Origin: CALHVX01 sp964640725
GTDB lineage: Bacteria > Pseudomonadota > Gammaproteobacteria > Pseudomonadales > Azotimanducaceae
Assembly (NCBI GenBank): GCA_964640725.1
Contig: CAZXIJ010000004.1
Coordinates: 124,001-188,000, forward strand
Length of the DNA: 64,000 bases
Reading direction: 5' to 3'
Part shown: in pieces, positions 34,398 through 42,732 of the stretch
How positions within the stretch are numbered: position 1 is the first letter of the stretch
Layout of the letters: the number at the start of each line of letters is the position of its first letter
The notes under the pieces: model-generated
The model's input: only the letters and a program-made list of their open reading frames with translations
Database searches by the model: none
Told to the model about the DNA's origin: nothing
Position numbers and translations under genes: made by a program

Positions 34398-35755
34398 TAG
34401 CGGGTAAAGACGCCGAGCGTCTCTACATGGCTGGTTTGCGGAAACATGTCGTAGATGCCGGCCCGAGCCAGGCGGTAGCCCGCACCGGTGAGCACGGCCG
34501 CGTCGCTGGCGAAGGTCTTGGGGTTGCAGGAGACATAGACCACGGTCCGAAGCTCCGGGCTGAGCCAGCGCGCAAGGTTCGGGCCCGCGCCGCTGCGAGG
34601 CGGATCAAGCAGCATCAAGTCCGGCGGGCCGAAGCGCCCTGCCGCAAGATCGCTGTGGTCGGAATCATACAGATTCGCGACGGCGAACTCACACCGTTCC
34701 CCCAGGCCATTGCGCTCGGCGTTGTCTCTGGCGCGATCAATCGCGGTGGCGGACAGCTCAGCACCGAAGACACTCAGACCCATCCGCGCCAGCGGCAAGG
34801 CAAAGTTGCCAATGCCGCAAAACAGATCTGCAGCGCGGCGAGCGCCGCTGCCGTGGACGAGCGCGCGGACGTCAGCGATCAGCCGGGCATTGATCCAGGG
34901 ATTCACCTGAGTGAACTCCTGTGCGGCAAAGCGCAGCGACAGGCCGCTGTCCGGAATAGCGTAGGACAGCAACGGCGGCGCCTGCCCATCCAGGGTAGTC
35001 ACGGTCTCCGGCCCGCCTGGCTGCAGCAACAGTTGCAGGCCCGGCCGAGCGGTCTCATAGGCCTGCAGCTGTGCCCGATCATCGTCCGTCAATGCTGCCA
35101 GGTGCCGCAGCACCATCTGCGCGCCATTGTCGCCGGCGGCCAGCTCCAGCTGGGGAATCTGGTCCGGGCAGCTCAGAGACTCGATCAGGGCCGCCAGGGC
35201 GGGCAAGGATGCCCCGAACTCCGGCACCAGCGTCTGACAGGCCGACAAACGAGCGACCCGAGCACTGAAGCTTTCCCGAAACCCCACGGCCACGCCGCTT
35301 GCAAGCTGTTTGACCCCGAGCCGGGCTTTACGCCGGTAGCCGAGCTGTGGGCCCGAGACAGGCGGGACCATGACCTCCGGGACCACTGATTCCGCGCGCA
35401 GCGCATCGCGCAGCGATGCTTCCTTGAAGGACAGCTGCGCCGGGTGGGTCATGTGCTGGAGCACGCAACCGCCGCAACGGGGAAAATGCACGCAAGGCGG
35501 GCGGCGCCGATCGTCGTTCGGCCGAGTCACGTCCTGCGCCTCAGCCAGCAGCCGGCCACGGCGCTTGCGAAGGATACGCGCCGTGACAGCCTCGCCCGGC
35601 AAGGCGCCTTTGATGCTCACGCTTCGAGTGCCGTGAATGGCCGTCCCGTGGCCGTCCGCGTCGATACCTTCGACTTCCAGCAACACGTCGGTCGGTGCCT
35701 TGCGCTGGGGCGTTGGCGGCCGCTCCGGCGACGCGCCCTGCTGTTCTTCACTCAT
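34397..35755 (-). CDS. rlmD: 23S rRNA (uracil1939-C5)-methyltransferase RlmD
   Basis: RlmD (RumA) methylates C5 of U1939 in 23S rRNA and carries an iron-sulfur cluster. The 452-residue protein has an N-terminal TRAM domain (TRSVSIKGALPGEAVTARIL), cluster cysteines in PPCVHFPRCGGCVLQH and SACQTLVP, the SAM site ADLFCGIGNFALPLA, and DPPRSGAG with the catalytic cysteine in YVSCNPKTFA. ATG 35755 overlaps the recO stop as ATGA, so I chose it over a longer frame to 35821. Confidence 0.95.
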   Translation of the reverse strand: MSEEQQGASPERPPTPQRKAPTDVLLEVEGIDADGHGTAIHGTRSVSIKGALPGEAVTARILRKRRGRLLAEAQDVTRPNDDRRRPPCVHFPRCGGCVLQHMTHPAQLSFKEASLRDALRAESVVPEVMVPPVSGPQLGYRRKARLGVKQLASGVAVGFRESFSARVARLSACQTLVPEFGASLPALAALIESLSCPDQIPQLELAAGDNGAQMVLRHLAALTDDDRAQLQAYETARPGLQLLLQPGGPETVTTLDGQAPPLLSYAIPDSGLSLRFAAQEFTQVNPWINARLIADVRALVHGSGARRAADLFCGIGNFALPLARMGLSVFGAELSATAIDRARDNAERNGLGERCEFAVANLYDSDHSDLAAGRFGPPDLMLLDPPRSGAGPNLARWLSPELRTVVYVSCNPKTFASDAAVLTGAGYRLARAGIYDMFPQTSHVETLGVFTR

Positions 35756-36486
35756 GGCTGTGTCCCCGTCAGCAGCTCCCGGCTCTTGAGCGGCCGATCG
35801 CCAATCAGCGGTGCCAGGCACCGCCCGTAGATTCTTCGTGCCGCTGCGGCAACCCCAGCATGCTCGTAGGCCTCGGCCTCGACCTGGGCGATCAGCGCCC
35901 CCCGGAGCAGCAAGCCCTGGCTGGTCTCAACGTAGCCTCGTCGCTCCAGCTGCTCGGCCTGCGGCACTGATGCCGGCGTGGCCGGCACGAAACCGCTATT
36001 GTCTTCCAGCCGGTAGCAGCCATGGGCCTCGACGGGCGCATCGCTGACTCGCACGCGGCGATAGTCAATCCCGTAACCGAGGGTCTGCAGCAGGCGGCGC
36101 TCCACGCTCCGCAGCACCGCTCGAACCTTGCCGCCGTCGGCATCGTCAAGCTCAGCGACGGCCCAGCAGGCCATCGCGAAAATTTCCGGGACCGGCTCAC
36201 GCTCGCGCAGCGTCCGGACCAGCAGTTCGTTCAGGTACAGCCCGGCACTGGCGCCAAGCCCTGTCAGCCAGCGGACCTGCACGTCCTTTGGTGCTGCCAG
36301 AGTCACCAGGTCTTTGCCGTACCAGGTGGCCAGGAACGTTGAGAACACCTGCAAGCGAGGGCGACCGCCCTTCAGCAGCGCGGGCACCCGACCATGCCGC
36401 GCGGTCAGCAGGTCGACCAGCAGGCTGGTTTCCCGATAGGGGCGCGTGTGCAGCACGAGCGCCGGTTGGTCCTCAATCCTGGCCAT
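35752..36486 (-). CDS. recO: DNA repair protein RecO
   Basis: RecO anneals single strands and, with RecR, loads RecA onto SSB-coated DNA in the RecFOR pathway. The 244-residue protein has an OB-fold N-terminus (QPALVLHTRPYRETSLLVDL), ALLKGGRPRLQVFSTFLATW and a helical C-terminal domain with LYLNELLVRTLREREPVPEI. No zinc cysteines are visible, as in E. coli RecO. It overlaps era by 14 bases and rlmD by four. In Pseudomonas pdxJ follows recO; here rlmD does. Confidence 0.94.
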   Translation of the reverse strand: MARIEDQPALVLHTRPYRETSLLVDLLTARHGRVPALLKGGRPRLQVFSTFLATWYGKDLVTLAAPKDVQVRWLTGLGASAGLYLNELLVRTLREREPVPEIFAMACWAVAELDDADGGKVRAVLRSVERRLLQTLGYGIDYRRVRVSDAPVEAHGCYRLEDNSGFVPATPASVPQAEQLERRGYVETSQGLLLRGALIAQVEAEAYEHAGVAAAARRIYGRCLAPLIGDRPLKSRELLTGTQP

Positions 36487-37387
36487 AGCCGAACTGCTGC
36501 AGCGCCTTCAGATCGCTGGACCAGCCACTGCGCACCTTAACCCAGAGCCGCAGCATCACCGGACGTCCCACCAGGGCCTCGATCGCGATGCGGGCGTCTT
36601 TGCCGATGGACTTGAGCTTCTCGCCGCCGCGGCCGATGACGATCTGCTTCTGCCCCGCCTTCTCGACATAGATATTGGCTGCGATGTCGACGCCGCTGTC
36701 CGTGGTCTTGAAATGCTCGATGCCGACTTCCAGCGAGTACGGCAGTTCCTCGCCCAGGCGCCGGGTCAGCTTCTCTCGCACGATCTCGGCGACCAGAAAA
36801 CGCTCGGACTGGTCGGTGACCTGGTCGTCGGGAAACAGATGGGGCCGCTCCGGCAGCGCGTCGACAATCACTTCCCGCAAGGCGTCGACCCCCTCGCCTG
36901 CCAGCGCGCCGATGGGCACGATCGCGAGGAAATCGCCCTTGCGACTGAGCCGGTCCATGGCCGGCAACAGCGCATCTTTGCGCGGCAGGCGGTCAATCTT
37001 GTTCAGCGCGACCAGCACCGGGCGCCCGGCACCGCGCAGGTGCTCGAGCACGCGCTGGTCGGCGTTGGTGAACTGGTCACGCTCGAGCAGCCACAGCACC
37101 AGATCGACGTCGTTCAGAGCGCTGAGGGCACTGCGCACCATGTAGCGGTTCATGGCCCGGGACTGAGGATCGTGGATTCCGGGAGTATCGACAAAGATGA
37201 TCTGGTCCCGGCCTCGGGTATCGACCCCGAGCAGGTTGTGTCGCGTCGTCTGCGGCTTACGCGAGGTGATGCTCAGCTTCATTCCGAGCAGCCGGTTGAG
37301 CAGCGTCGACTTGCCGACGTTCGGCCGGCCGACGAGCGCCACGTAGCCACATCGCGGTGCGTCCTTGTTACTGCCCTGGTCACTCAT
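36473..37387 (-). CDS. era: GTPase Era
   Basis: Era is an essential GTPase that binds the 3' end of 16S rRNA during 30S assembly. The 304-residue product has GRPNVGKSTLLNRLLG (G1), PQTTRHNLLG (G2), FVDTPGIHDP (G3), VALNKIDRL (G4) and a C-terminal KH domain (IGRGGEKLKSIGKDARIAIE). ATG 37387 overlaps the end of rnc by eight bases. The frame continues to 37687 but only shadows rnc. Confidence 0.97.
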   Translation of the reverse strand: MSDQGSNKDAPRCGYVALVGRPNVGKSTLLNRLLGMKLSITSRKPQTTRHNLLGVDTRGRDQIIFVDTPGIHDPQSRAMNRYMVRSALSALNDVDLVLWLLERDQFTNADQRVLEHLRGAGRPVLVALNKIDRLPRKDALLPAMDRLSRKGDFLAIVPIGALAGEGVDALREVIVDALPERPHLFPDDQVTDQSERFLVAEIVREKLTRRLGEELPYSLEVGIEHFKTTDSGVDIAANIYVEKAGQKQIVIGRGGEKLKSIGKDARIAIEALVGRPVMLRLWVKVRSGWSSDLKALQQFGYGQD

Positions 37388-38105
37388 GACTGCGCGCCAA
37401 AAGCGCCAGCAGCTGGGTCGCCGCCGCTTTTTCTGCCTCGCGGCGGCTGCTCCCGGAGCCTTCGCTGCGCAAATCCAGGGGGTCAAGCAGACAGGCCACG
37501 GTGAAGGTCTGCTGATGCAGCGCGCCTTTGGTGGACACGACCTCGTAGCGCGGCAGCGGCATTCCGCGGCCCTGCATGTACTCCTGCAACCGGGTCTTCG
37601 GGTCCTTGGTCTCGATGCGGCCCAGGGCCCTGAAGCGATCCCCCATCGCGTGAGCCACCAATCGCTCAGCCGCCTGCTGGCCGCCATCCAGATAGACCGC
37701 GCCGATCAGCGCCTCGAGCGCGTCGCTCAGCACCGAATCCTTGTTGCCGACGCCGCTGCGGTGCTCGCCGCTGCCCAACCGCAGGCAGCAGGCCAGCTCC
37801 AGCTCTCGCGCGATCGTGGCCAGGGTCTCCCGGCGCACCAGCGATGCGCGCTTGAGCGTCATTTCCGATTCCGGGGCATCGGCCAGCTCGCGATAGAGGT
37901 GGGTCGCCACACACTGCCCGAGCACCGCGTCCCCAAGAAACTCGAGCCGTTCGTTGTGACCGGCTCGGGCATTTTGGCCGCGGGCANNNNNNNNNNNNNN
38001 NNNNNNNNNNNNNNNNNNNNNNNNNNNNNNNNNNNNNNNNNNNNNNNNNNNNNNNNNNNNNNNNNNNNNNNNNNNNNNNNNNNNNNGATTCGTGGATGGA
38101 TTCAT
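37380..38105 (-). CDS. rnc: Ribonuclease III (N-terminal part hidden by an assembly gap)
   Basis: RNase III cuts double-stranded RNA in rRNA processing and mRNA decay. The first six residues (MNPSTN) are visible from ATG 38105. A 100-N gap then hides the segment that normally carries the first helices and the ALTHRS motif. After the gap come HNERLEFLGDAVLG (catalytic Glu and Asp), GNKDSVLSDALEALIGAVYL and a C-terminal dsRNA-binding domain (DPKTRLQEYMQGRGMPLPRY). The frame is kept across the 100 Ns. By comparison with E. coli about 20-35 residues are missing. The ATG overlaps the lepB stop as ATGA. Confidence 0.94.
   Translation of the reverse strand: MNPSTNXXXXXXXXXXXXXXXXXXXXXXXXXXXXXXXXXXARGQNARAGHNERLEFLGDAVLGQCVATHLYRELADAPESEMTLKRASLVRRETLATIARELELACCLRLGSGEHRSGVGNKDSVLSDALEALIGAVYLDGGQQAAERLVAHAMGDRFRALGRIETKDPKTRLQEYMQGRGMPLPRYEVVSTKGALHQQTFTVACLLDPLDLRSEGSGSSRREAEKAAATQLLALLARSHE
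37987..38086. other. Assembly gap (100 N) inside rnc
   Basis: Exactly 100 Ns. Unlike the gap at 30799, the two edges share no repeat, so real sequence is missing: the rnc segment between MNPSTN and ARGQNARAGHNERL. Confidence 0.95.
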
Positions 38106-38938
38106 GGAGTGGCCTCCGGGTCAGTGTCGAACCAGCGGTTACGCGAGAACGTCGGCAAATGCCAGCCGGGCTCTTTGTGCATCCAGATGGCGACGGCCTT
38201 ACCGACAATTTGCGCTTCTTGCGCGAAGCCCCAGCGACGGCTGTCTTCGCTGCGGCCCCGGTTGTCGCCCATCATAAAGTAGCCATCTTCTGGCACCACC
38301 CACTCCTGCGCCGCCGGGAGCCGGATCTGCGGGTAGCGGTAGATGACCTGGGAGCGGCCATCAAGGGTCTCTTTGTAGGCCCGGATACGCAATACGCCGC
38401 TCGGGGTAGGCTGCTGCAGTTCTTCGACGAATTCGTAGGGGAGCCGTTCGCCGTTCACGGTCAAAGCCCGGTTGGCATAGCGAATCCGGTCGCCGGGCAA
38501 ACCGATGACACGCTTGATGAAGTAGCGGTCATCGCCCGGGGGCACGAACACCATGATGTCGCCGCGCTCAGGCGCTCCGACATCCACGATCTTGGTTTTC
38601 AGGACCGGCAGGCGCAGGCCGTAGGCGAACTTGTTGACCAGCACGAAATCCCCGACCTCGAGGGCAGGAACCATGGACTCGGAGGGTATCTGATAGGGCT
38701 CGGCCAGGAAGCTCCGGAGAATCAGCACCACCAACAGCACCGGAAAAAACGAGCGCGCGTACTCTACCAGCACCGGTTCCTGGCGAATCTGCTCCGCTTC
38801 TTCCGCCCGAGCGCCGCCCGCCGCAACCTCGACCGCACGGTTCTCCCGGCGCGGCCGGAGCAGCAAGGCGTCCAGCGCCCAGATACCGCCGCTGATGAGG
38901 ACCGCCCAGCTCAGGACCAGGGGAAAATCGATGTCCAC
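38102..38938 (-). CDS. lepB: Signal peptidase I
   Basis: LepB cleaves signal peptides of exported proteins at the outer face of the inner membrane. The 278-residue protein has two N-terminal membrane segments (FPLVLSWAVLISGGIWALDA and FFPVLLVVLILRSFL), the catalytic serine in IPSESMVPAL (S88), the catalytic lysine in RYFIKRVIGLPGD (K142) and GYFMMGDNRGRSEDSR. It starts at GTG 38938, overlapping the lepA stop by one base (TAGTG). A frame reaching 39466 is a lepA shadow. The order lepA-lepB-rnc-era-recO is conserved. Confidence 0.96.
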   Translation of the reverse strand: MDIDFPLVLSWAVLISGGIWALDALLLRPRRENRAVEVAAGGARAEEAEQIRQEPVLVEYARSFFPVLLVVLILRSFLAEPYQIPSESMVPALEVGDFVLVNKFAYGLRLPVLKTKIVDVGAPERGDIMVFVPPGDDRYFIKRVIGLPGDRIRYANRALTVNGERLPYEFVEELQQPTPSGVLRIRAYKETLDGRSQVIYRYPQIRLPAAQEWVVPEDGYFMMGDNRGRSEDSRRWGFAQEAQIVGKAVAIWMHKEPGWHLPTFSRNRWFDTDPEATP

Positions 38939-40755
38939 TAGCGCTCTACCTTCAGGGCCGCCAGGAACGCTTCCTGCGGGATCTCTACGCTGCCGACCTG
39001 CTTCATGCGCCGCTTGCCCGCTTTCTGCTTTTCCAGCAGCTTCTTCTTGCGCGTCACGTCGCCGCCATAGCACTTGGCGGTGACGTTCTTGCGGAGCGCC
39101 TTGACAGTCTGCCGCGCGATGATCTGACCGCCGATCGCCGCCTGAATCGCAACGTCGAACATCTGCCGGGGGATCAGCTCTTTCATTTTCTCGGCCAGCT
39201 GCCGGCCTCGGGACTGGGCATCGTCCCGGTGAACGATGCAGGCCAGCGCATCGACCCGGTCGCCGTTGATCAGAATATCGAGCTTGACCAGGTTCGCCGC
39301 CTCGAAACGGGCAAAGCTGTAGTCCAGCGAGGCAAAGCCCTTGCTGACCGACTTGAGGCGATCGAAGAAATCCATGACCACTTCGTTCATGGGCATTTCC
39401 CAGCTCATGGACACCTGGCCACTGGAGAACTGCATGTTCTTCTGCACGCCGCGCCGCTCGACGCACAGGCTCATGACGCTGCCCACGTATTCCTGGGGCG
39501 TAAGGATGTTCACCTCGGCGATCGGCTCGCGCATGGTCTTGAAGTTGGGCGGCAGGCTCGACGGGTTGTCGACGCGCACCAGCGCGCCGTCCATCGCTTC
39601 GACTTCAAACACAACGGTCGGCGCGGAGGTAATCAGATCCAGGTTGTACTCGCGTTCCAGCCGCTCCTGGACGATTTCCATGTGCAACATGCCCAGGAAG
39701 CCGCAGCGAAACCCGAAGCCCAGGGCATCGGAGGACTCTGGTTCATAGAACAGCGAGGCATCGTTCAGCGTGAGCTTCGCGAGCGCTTCCCGAAAATCTT
39801 CGAAATCTTCGCTGCTCACCGGAAACAGCCCGGCATAGACCTGCGGTTTGATCTCGGCAAAGCCAGGCAATTGCTCGACTTCGGTGTTTCCGGCGCTGAC
39901 CAGCGTATCGCCAACGGGCGCGCCGCGAATCTCTTTAATGCTGGCCACCAGATACCCGACTTCCCCTGCAGCGAGCTCGCCGCTCGGCGATCGCTTGGGC
40001 GTAAAGCGCCCGAGCTCGTCGGCGCTGTGGACCTTGCCCGTGGACTTGACGACGAACTTATCGCCCTTGTTGATCCGCCCTTGCATGATGCGCACCAGGG
40101 AGACAACGCCCAGGTAGTTATCGAACCAGGAATCGATGATCAGAGCCTGCAGCGGCGCGTCCCGGTCGCCTTCCGGGGCCGGGATCTGGGCGACCAGGCG
40201 CTCGAGCAGGTCGGGCACGCCCTCGCCGGTTTTGGCGGAGCAGGAAATGATGTCGTCGGTATCCAGGCCGATGATCTCTTCGATCTCGGCGGCGACCCGT
40301 TCCGGCTCGGCCTGAGGCAAATCGATCTTGTTGAGCACGGGCAACACTTCCAGCCCCTGCTCGATCGCCGTATAGCAATTGGCAACCGACTGCGCCTCGA
40401 CGCCCTGGGCCGCGTCAACCACCAGCAACGCGCCTTCACAGGCCGCCAGGGAGCGCGAGACCTCGTAGCTGAAGTCGACGTGACCAGGCGTGTCGATAAA
40501 GTTGAGCTGGTAGCGCTGCCCATCAGCCGCTTCGTGGTGCAGCGTCACGCTCTGAGCCTTGATGGTGATTCCACGCTCGCGCTCAAGGTCCATGGAGTCG
40601 AGCACCTGGGCCGCCATCTCGCGCTCGGACAGTCCGCCGCAGAGCTGAATCAGGCGATCAGACAGCGTCGATTTGCCGTGATCTATGTGCGCAATGATCG
40701 AGAAATTGCGAATTCTGGAAATGTCGGTCAAGTCGGCCAAGGACTGCGCAGGCAC
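38938..40755 (-). CDS. lepA: Elongation factor 4 (LepA)
   Basis: LepA is a translational GTPase implicated in ribosome biogenesis and elongation under stress. The 605-residue protein has IIAHIDHGKSTLSDRLI (G1), RGITIKAQ, FIDTPGHVDFSYEV (G3) and VLNKIDLP (G4), plus the LepA-specific C-terminal domain (KCYGGDVTRKKKLLEKQKAG). It starts at GTG 40755; no ATG is available before RNFSIIAHIDHG. A 128-bp gap separates it from mucD and contains the mucD terminator. Confidence 0.97.
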   Translation of the reverse strand: MPAQSLADLTDISRIRNFSIIAHIDHGKSTLSDRLIQLCGGLSEREMAAQVLDSMDLERERGITIKAQSVTLHHEAADGQRYQLNFIDTPGHVDFSYEVSRSLAACEGALLVVDAAQGVEAQSVANCYTAIEQGLEVLPVLNKIDLPQAEPERVAAEIEEIIGLDTDDIISCSAKTGEGVPDLLERLVAQIPAPEGDRDAPLQALIIDSWFDNYLGVVSLVRIMQGRINKGDKFVVKSTGKVHSADELGRFTPKRSPSGELAAGEVGYLVASIKEIRGAPVGDTLVSAGNTEVEQLPGFAEIKPQVYAGLFPVSSEDFEDFREALAKLTLNDASLFYEPESSDALGFGFRCGFLGMLHMEIVQERLEREYNLDLITSAPTVVFEVEAMDGALVRVDNPSSLPPNFKTMREPIAEVNILTPQEYVGSVMSLCVERRGVQKNMQFSSGQVSMSWEMPMNEVVMDFFDRLKSVSKGFASLDYSFARFEAANLVKLDILINGDRVDALACIVHRDDAQSRGRQLAEKMKELIPRQMFDVAIQAAIGGQIIARQTVKALRKNVTAKCYGGDVTRKKKLLEKQKAGKRRMKQVGSVEIPQEAFLAALKVER

Positions 40756-40831
40756 CCTGTGAGATTGCGGGCGCGAGTGTAGCTCAAGGGGCCTCAGGCT
40801 GTCCTGACAAGGACCTCAAAGGCGCAGAAAG

Positions 40832-40869
40832 CCGCCTGGGACGCGCTTCGGGGCGGCATTCCCAGGCGG
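40832..40869 (-). terminator. Stem-loop terminator downstream of mucD
   Basis: CCGCCTGGGA and its perfect 10-base complement TCCCAGGCGG flank an 18-base loop, 15 bases after the mucD stop. On the minus strand the stem is followed by CTTTCTGC, a short T-rich run. A strong stem with a weak tail makes an intrinsic terminator likely but not certain. Confidence 0.55.
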
Positions 40870-40883
40870 TTGGGGCGCCCCGG

Positions 40884-42299
40884 CTAGTCGGGCACCCGGA
40901 AGGCCAGGAACGTGGGCACTTCACCGCGGATGATCAGCACCGGTACGCTGCGGCCCTTGGGCAGGTCGCCGGTCACCTTGGCAAAGGCCGCCAGGGAATC
41001 GATCGCCTGGTTGTTCATGCGGGTAATGATATCGCCTTCGCGCAGGCCAGCCTCTTCGGCCGGGCCGCTGGCGCTGACGACGCGGACACCGCCTTTGATG
41101 TTGAGCCGCTCCAGCGCGCCCTCGGGCAGGGCCTCGACCCCGAGCCCGAGCGTCGCGTTGCGCTCGTCCGAGCGGCTGCCGCCGCCCGCAGCGGGGCCAC
41201 CCGCGACCGCGAGCTCACCGATCTTGACCTCGATCGTACGCGGCGAGCCGCCGCGCTGCACCCGCAGCTTGGCCGTGCTGCCCGCTCGTACCCGGCCCAC
41301 CAGATGCGGCAGTTCCGAGGACAAGTCGATCGGCTCGCCGTTAAACGCAATGATGACATCGCCTTCCCGCAAACCGGCCGCTTCTGCCGGGCTGTCTTCC
41401 AGTACTCGGGCCACCAGCGCGCCTTGCGGACGCTTCAGGCCAAAGCTCTCTGCCAGATCGCGGTTCACTTCCTGGATCACGACCCCAAGCCAGCCCCGGG
41501 ACACAGCACCGGAACTCTTGAGCTGCTCGACCACCTCCATGGCAACATCGATCGGAATCGCGAACGACACCCCCATAAAGCCGCCGGAGTTGCTGTAAAT
41601 CTGCGAGTTGATGCCGATCACTTCGCCGTCGAGATTGAACAGGGGGCCGCCGCTGTTGCCGGGGTTAATCGCGACATCAGTCTGCAGGTAGGGCACGTAG
41701 TTTTCGTTCTGCGCCGTGGGCAGGCTGCGACCCTTGGCGCTGACGATGCCGGCGGTCACCGAATAGTCGAATCCAAAGGGAGAGCCGATGGCCAGGACCC
41801 AGGCACCGACCTTCAGGTCCCGGGATCGCCCGAGCTGTACCGTCGGCAGGTTTTTGCCGTCTACCTTGAGCAGGGCAAGGTCGCTGCGCGGATCCGCGCC
41901 AACCAGCTCGGCGGTGAACTCCCGCCGGTCAGACAGGCGAACCACAATCTCGTCGGCATTTTCGACCACATGGTTATTGGTCAGCACGTAGCCGTCTTTG
42001 CTCAGGATAAATCCGGAACCCAGGGACTGCGGGGCGCGAAATGGGGTGTCGCTGCCACCGCCACCGCGGCCACGGTCCGGCGGAAAGAAGCGCCGAAAAA
42101 ATTCTTCCAGCTCATCGCTCCGGGGCCGGGTTGACCGGGATGATCGCTGCTCGCGGTTCTGGACCGTCGAGATGTTCACAACCGCCGGCGCGTTGTCATC
42201 GACCAGCTCTGTGAAGTCCGGCAACGATCGTGCGTCGGCGATCGGAGCGGTCGCGGCCAGAATCGTCAGCACAGCAAAGGCGTAAATGGTTCGTAACAC
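40884..42299 (-). CDS. mucD: Periplasmic serine protease, DegP/MucD family
   Basis: This HtrA-type protease and chaperone degrades misfolded periplasmic proteins. The 471-residue protein has a signal peptide (TIYAFAVLTILAATAPIADA), then the trypsin-like domain with catalytic H110 (LTNNHVV), D140 (RSDLALL) and S216 (NPGNSGGPL), and two PDZ domains (about residues 270-360 and 380-465). A Gly/Arg-rich loop lies at residues 74-84. As the last gene of rpoE-rseABC it corresponds to Pseudomonas mucD. In E. coli degP is unlinked. Confidence 0.95.
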   Translation of the reverse strand: MLRTIYAFAVLTILAATAPIADARSLPDFTELVDDNAPAVVNISTVQNREQRSSRSTRPRSDELEEFFRRFFPPDRGRGGGGSDTPFRAPQSLGSGFILSKDGYVLTNNHVVENADEIVVRLSDRREFTAELVGADPRSDLALLKVDGKNLPTVQLGRSRDLKVGAWVLAIGSPFGFDYSVTAGIVSAKGRSLPTAQNENYVPYLQTDVAINPGNSGGPLFNLDGEVIGINSQIYSNSGGFMGVSFAIPIDVAMEVVEQLKSSGAVSRGWLGVVIQEVNRDLAESFGLKRPQGALVARVLEDSPAEAAGLREGDVIIAFNGEPIDLSSELPHLVGRVRAGSTAKLRVQRGGSPRTIEVKIGELAVAGGPAAGGGSRSDERNATLGLGVEALPEGALERLNIKGGVRVVSASGPAEEAGLREGDIITRMNNQAIDSLAAFAKVTGDLPKGRSVPVLIIRGEVPTFLAFRVPD

Positions 42300-42364
42300 A
42301 GGGTCTCCTAGTCCAAGGTTGTGTCAGGGAATCAGACCGCGCAGGGGCCCTTTGGTTCGACGAT

Positions 42365-42721
42365 CTAGCGGTCCGGCGCAGCGGTCTGCAGTAGCTGCCG
42401 GTAGCGCTTTTCGGGTACTGCCCTGACAAGCAGCACCACGACAGTCAACACGGCCAGCACAGCCAGCAGCTGCAGGCCCGCCCCCGCCTCGTCCAGCCGC
42501 GGCAACACCGCGACGAACAGCGCCAGGGGCAAGCCGAAGCACAGCACGCTGAGCCACAGCAGGCTTCGGGGCGACGGCTCAGACGGATCTGAAGGGCCCC
42601 GGTCACCGGCAAGAAGCGGGCTGCCCGGCGGCATGCTGTGCCGGGCCGGACCACCGCCCTGCAGGCGACAGGCTCCCCGTGCCGCACAGCCGATACATGG
42701 GGACAGAGACGGCGGGTTCAA
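42365..42721 (-). CDS. rseC: Minimal RseC/MucC-like membrane protein
   Basis: RseC modulates sigma-E activity and contributes to reduction of SoxR in E. coli. This product has only 118 residues against about 155-160. It keeps the cysteine cluster CIGCAARGAC (C9, C12, C18; CX2CX5C as in RseC) and two membrane segments (LLWLSVLCFGLPLALFVAVL and GLQLLAVLAVLTVVVLLVRA). It lacks the N-terminal 25 or so residues and most of the beta domain between the cysteines and the membrane, replaced by a Pro/Ser-rich linker. Start TTG 42721 is supported by GAGG five bases upstream. Position between rseB and mucD supports the assignment. Confidence 0.75.
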   Translation of the reverse strand: MNPPSLSPCIGCAARGACRLQGGGPARHSMPPGSPLLAGDRGPSDPSEPSPRSLLWLSVLCFGLPLALFVAVLPRLDEAGAGLQLLAVLAVLTVVVLLVRAVPEKRYRQLLQTAAPDR

Positions 42722-42726
42722 GAGCG

Positions 42727-42730
42727 CCTC
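42727..42730 (-). promoter_or_regulatory. Ribosome binding site deciding the rseC TTG start
   Basis: GAGG on the minus strand, with five bases (CGCTC) before TTG 42721. It lies in the 11-base gap after the rseB stop, so the short N-terminus is genuine and not a missed upstream start. Confidence 0.55.
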
Positions 42731-42732
42731 GG

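Noticed and set aside
39229..40782. 517-codon plus-strand frame opposite lepA
   Set aside because: Shadow of lepA, which is unambiguous.
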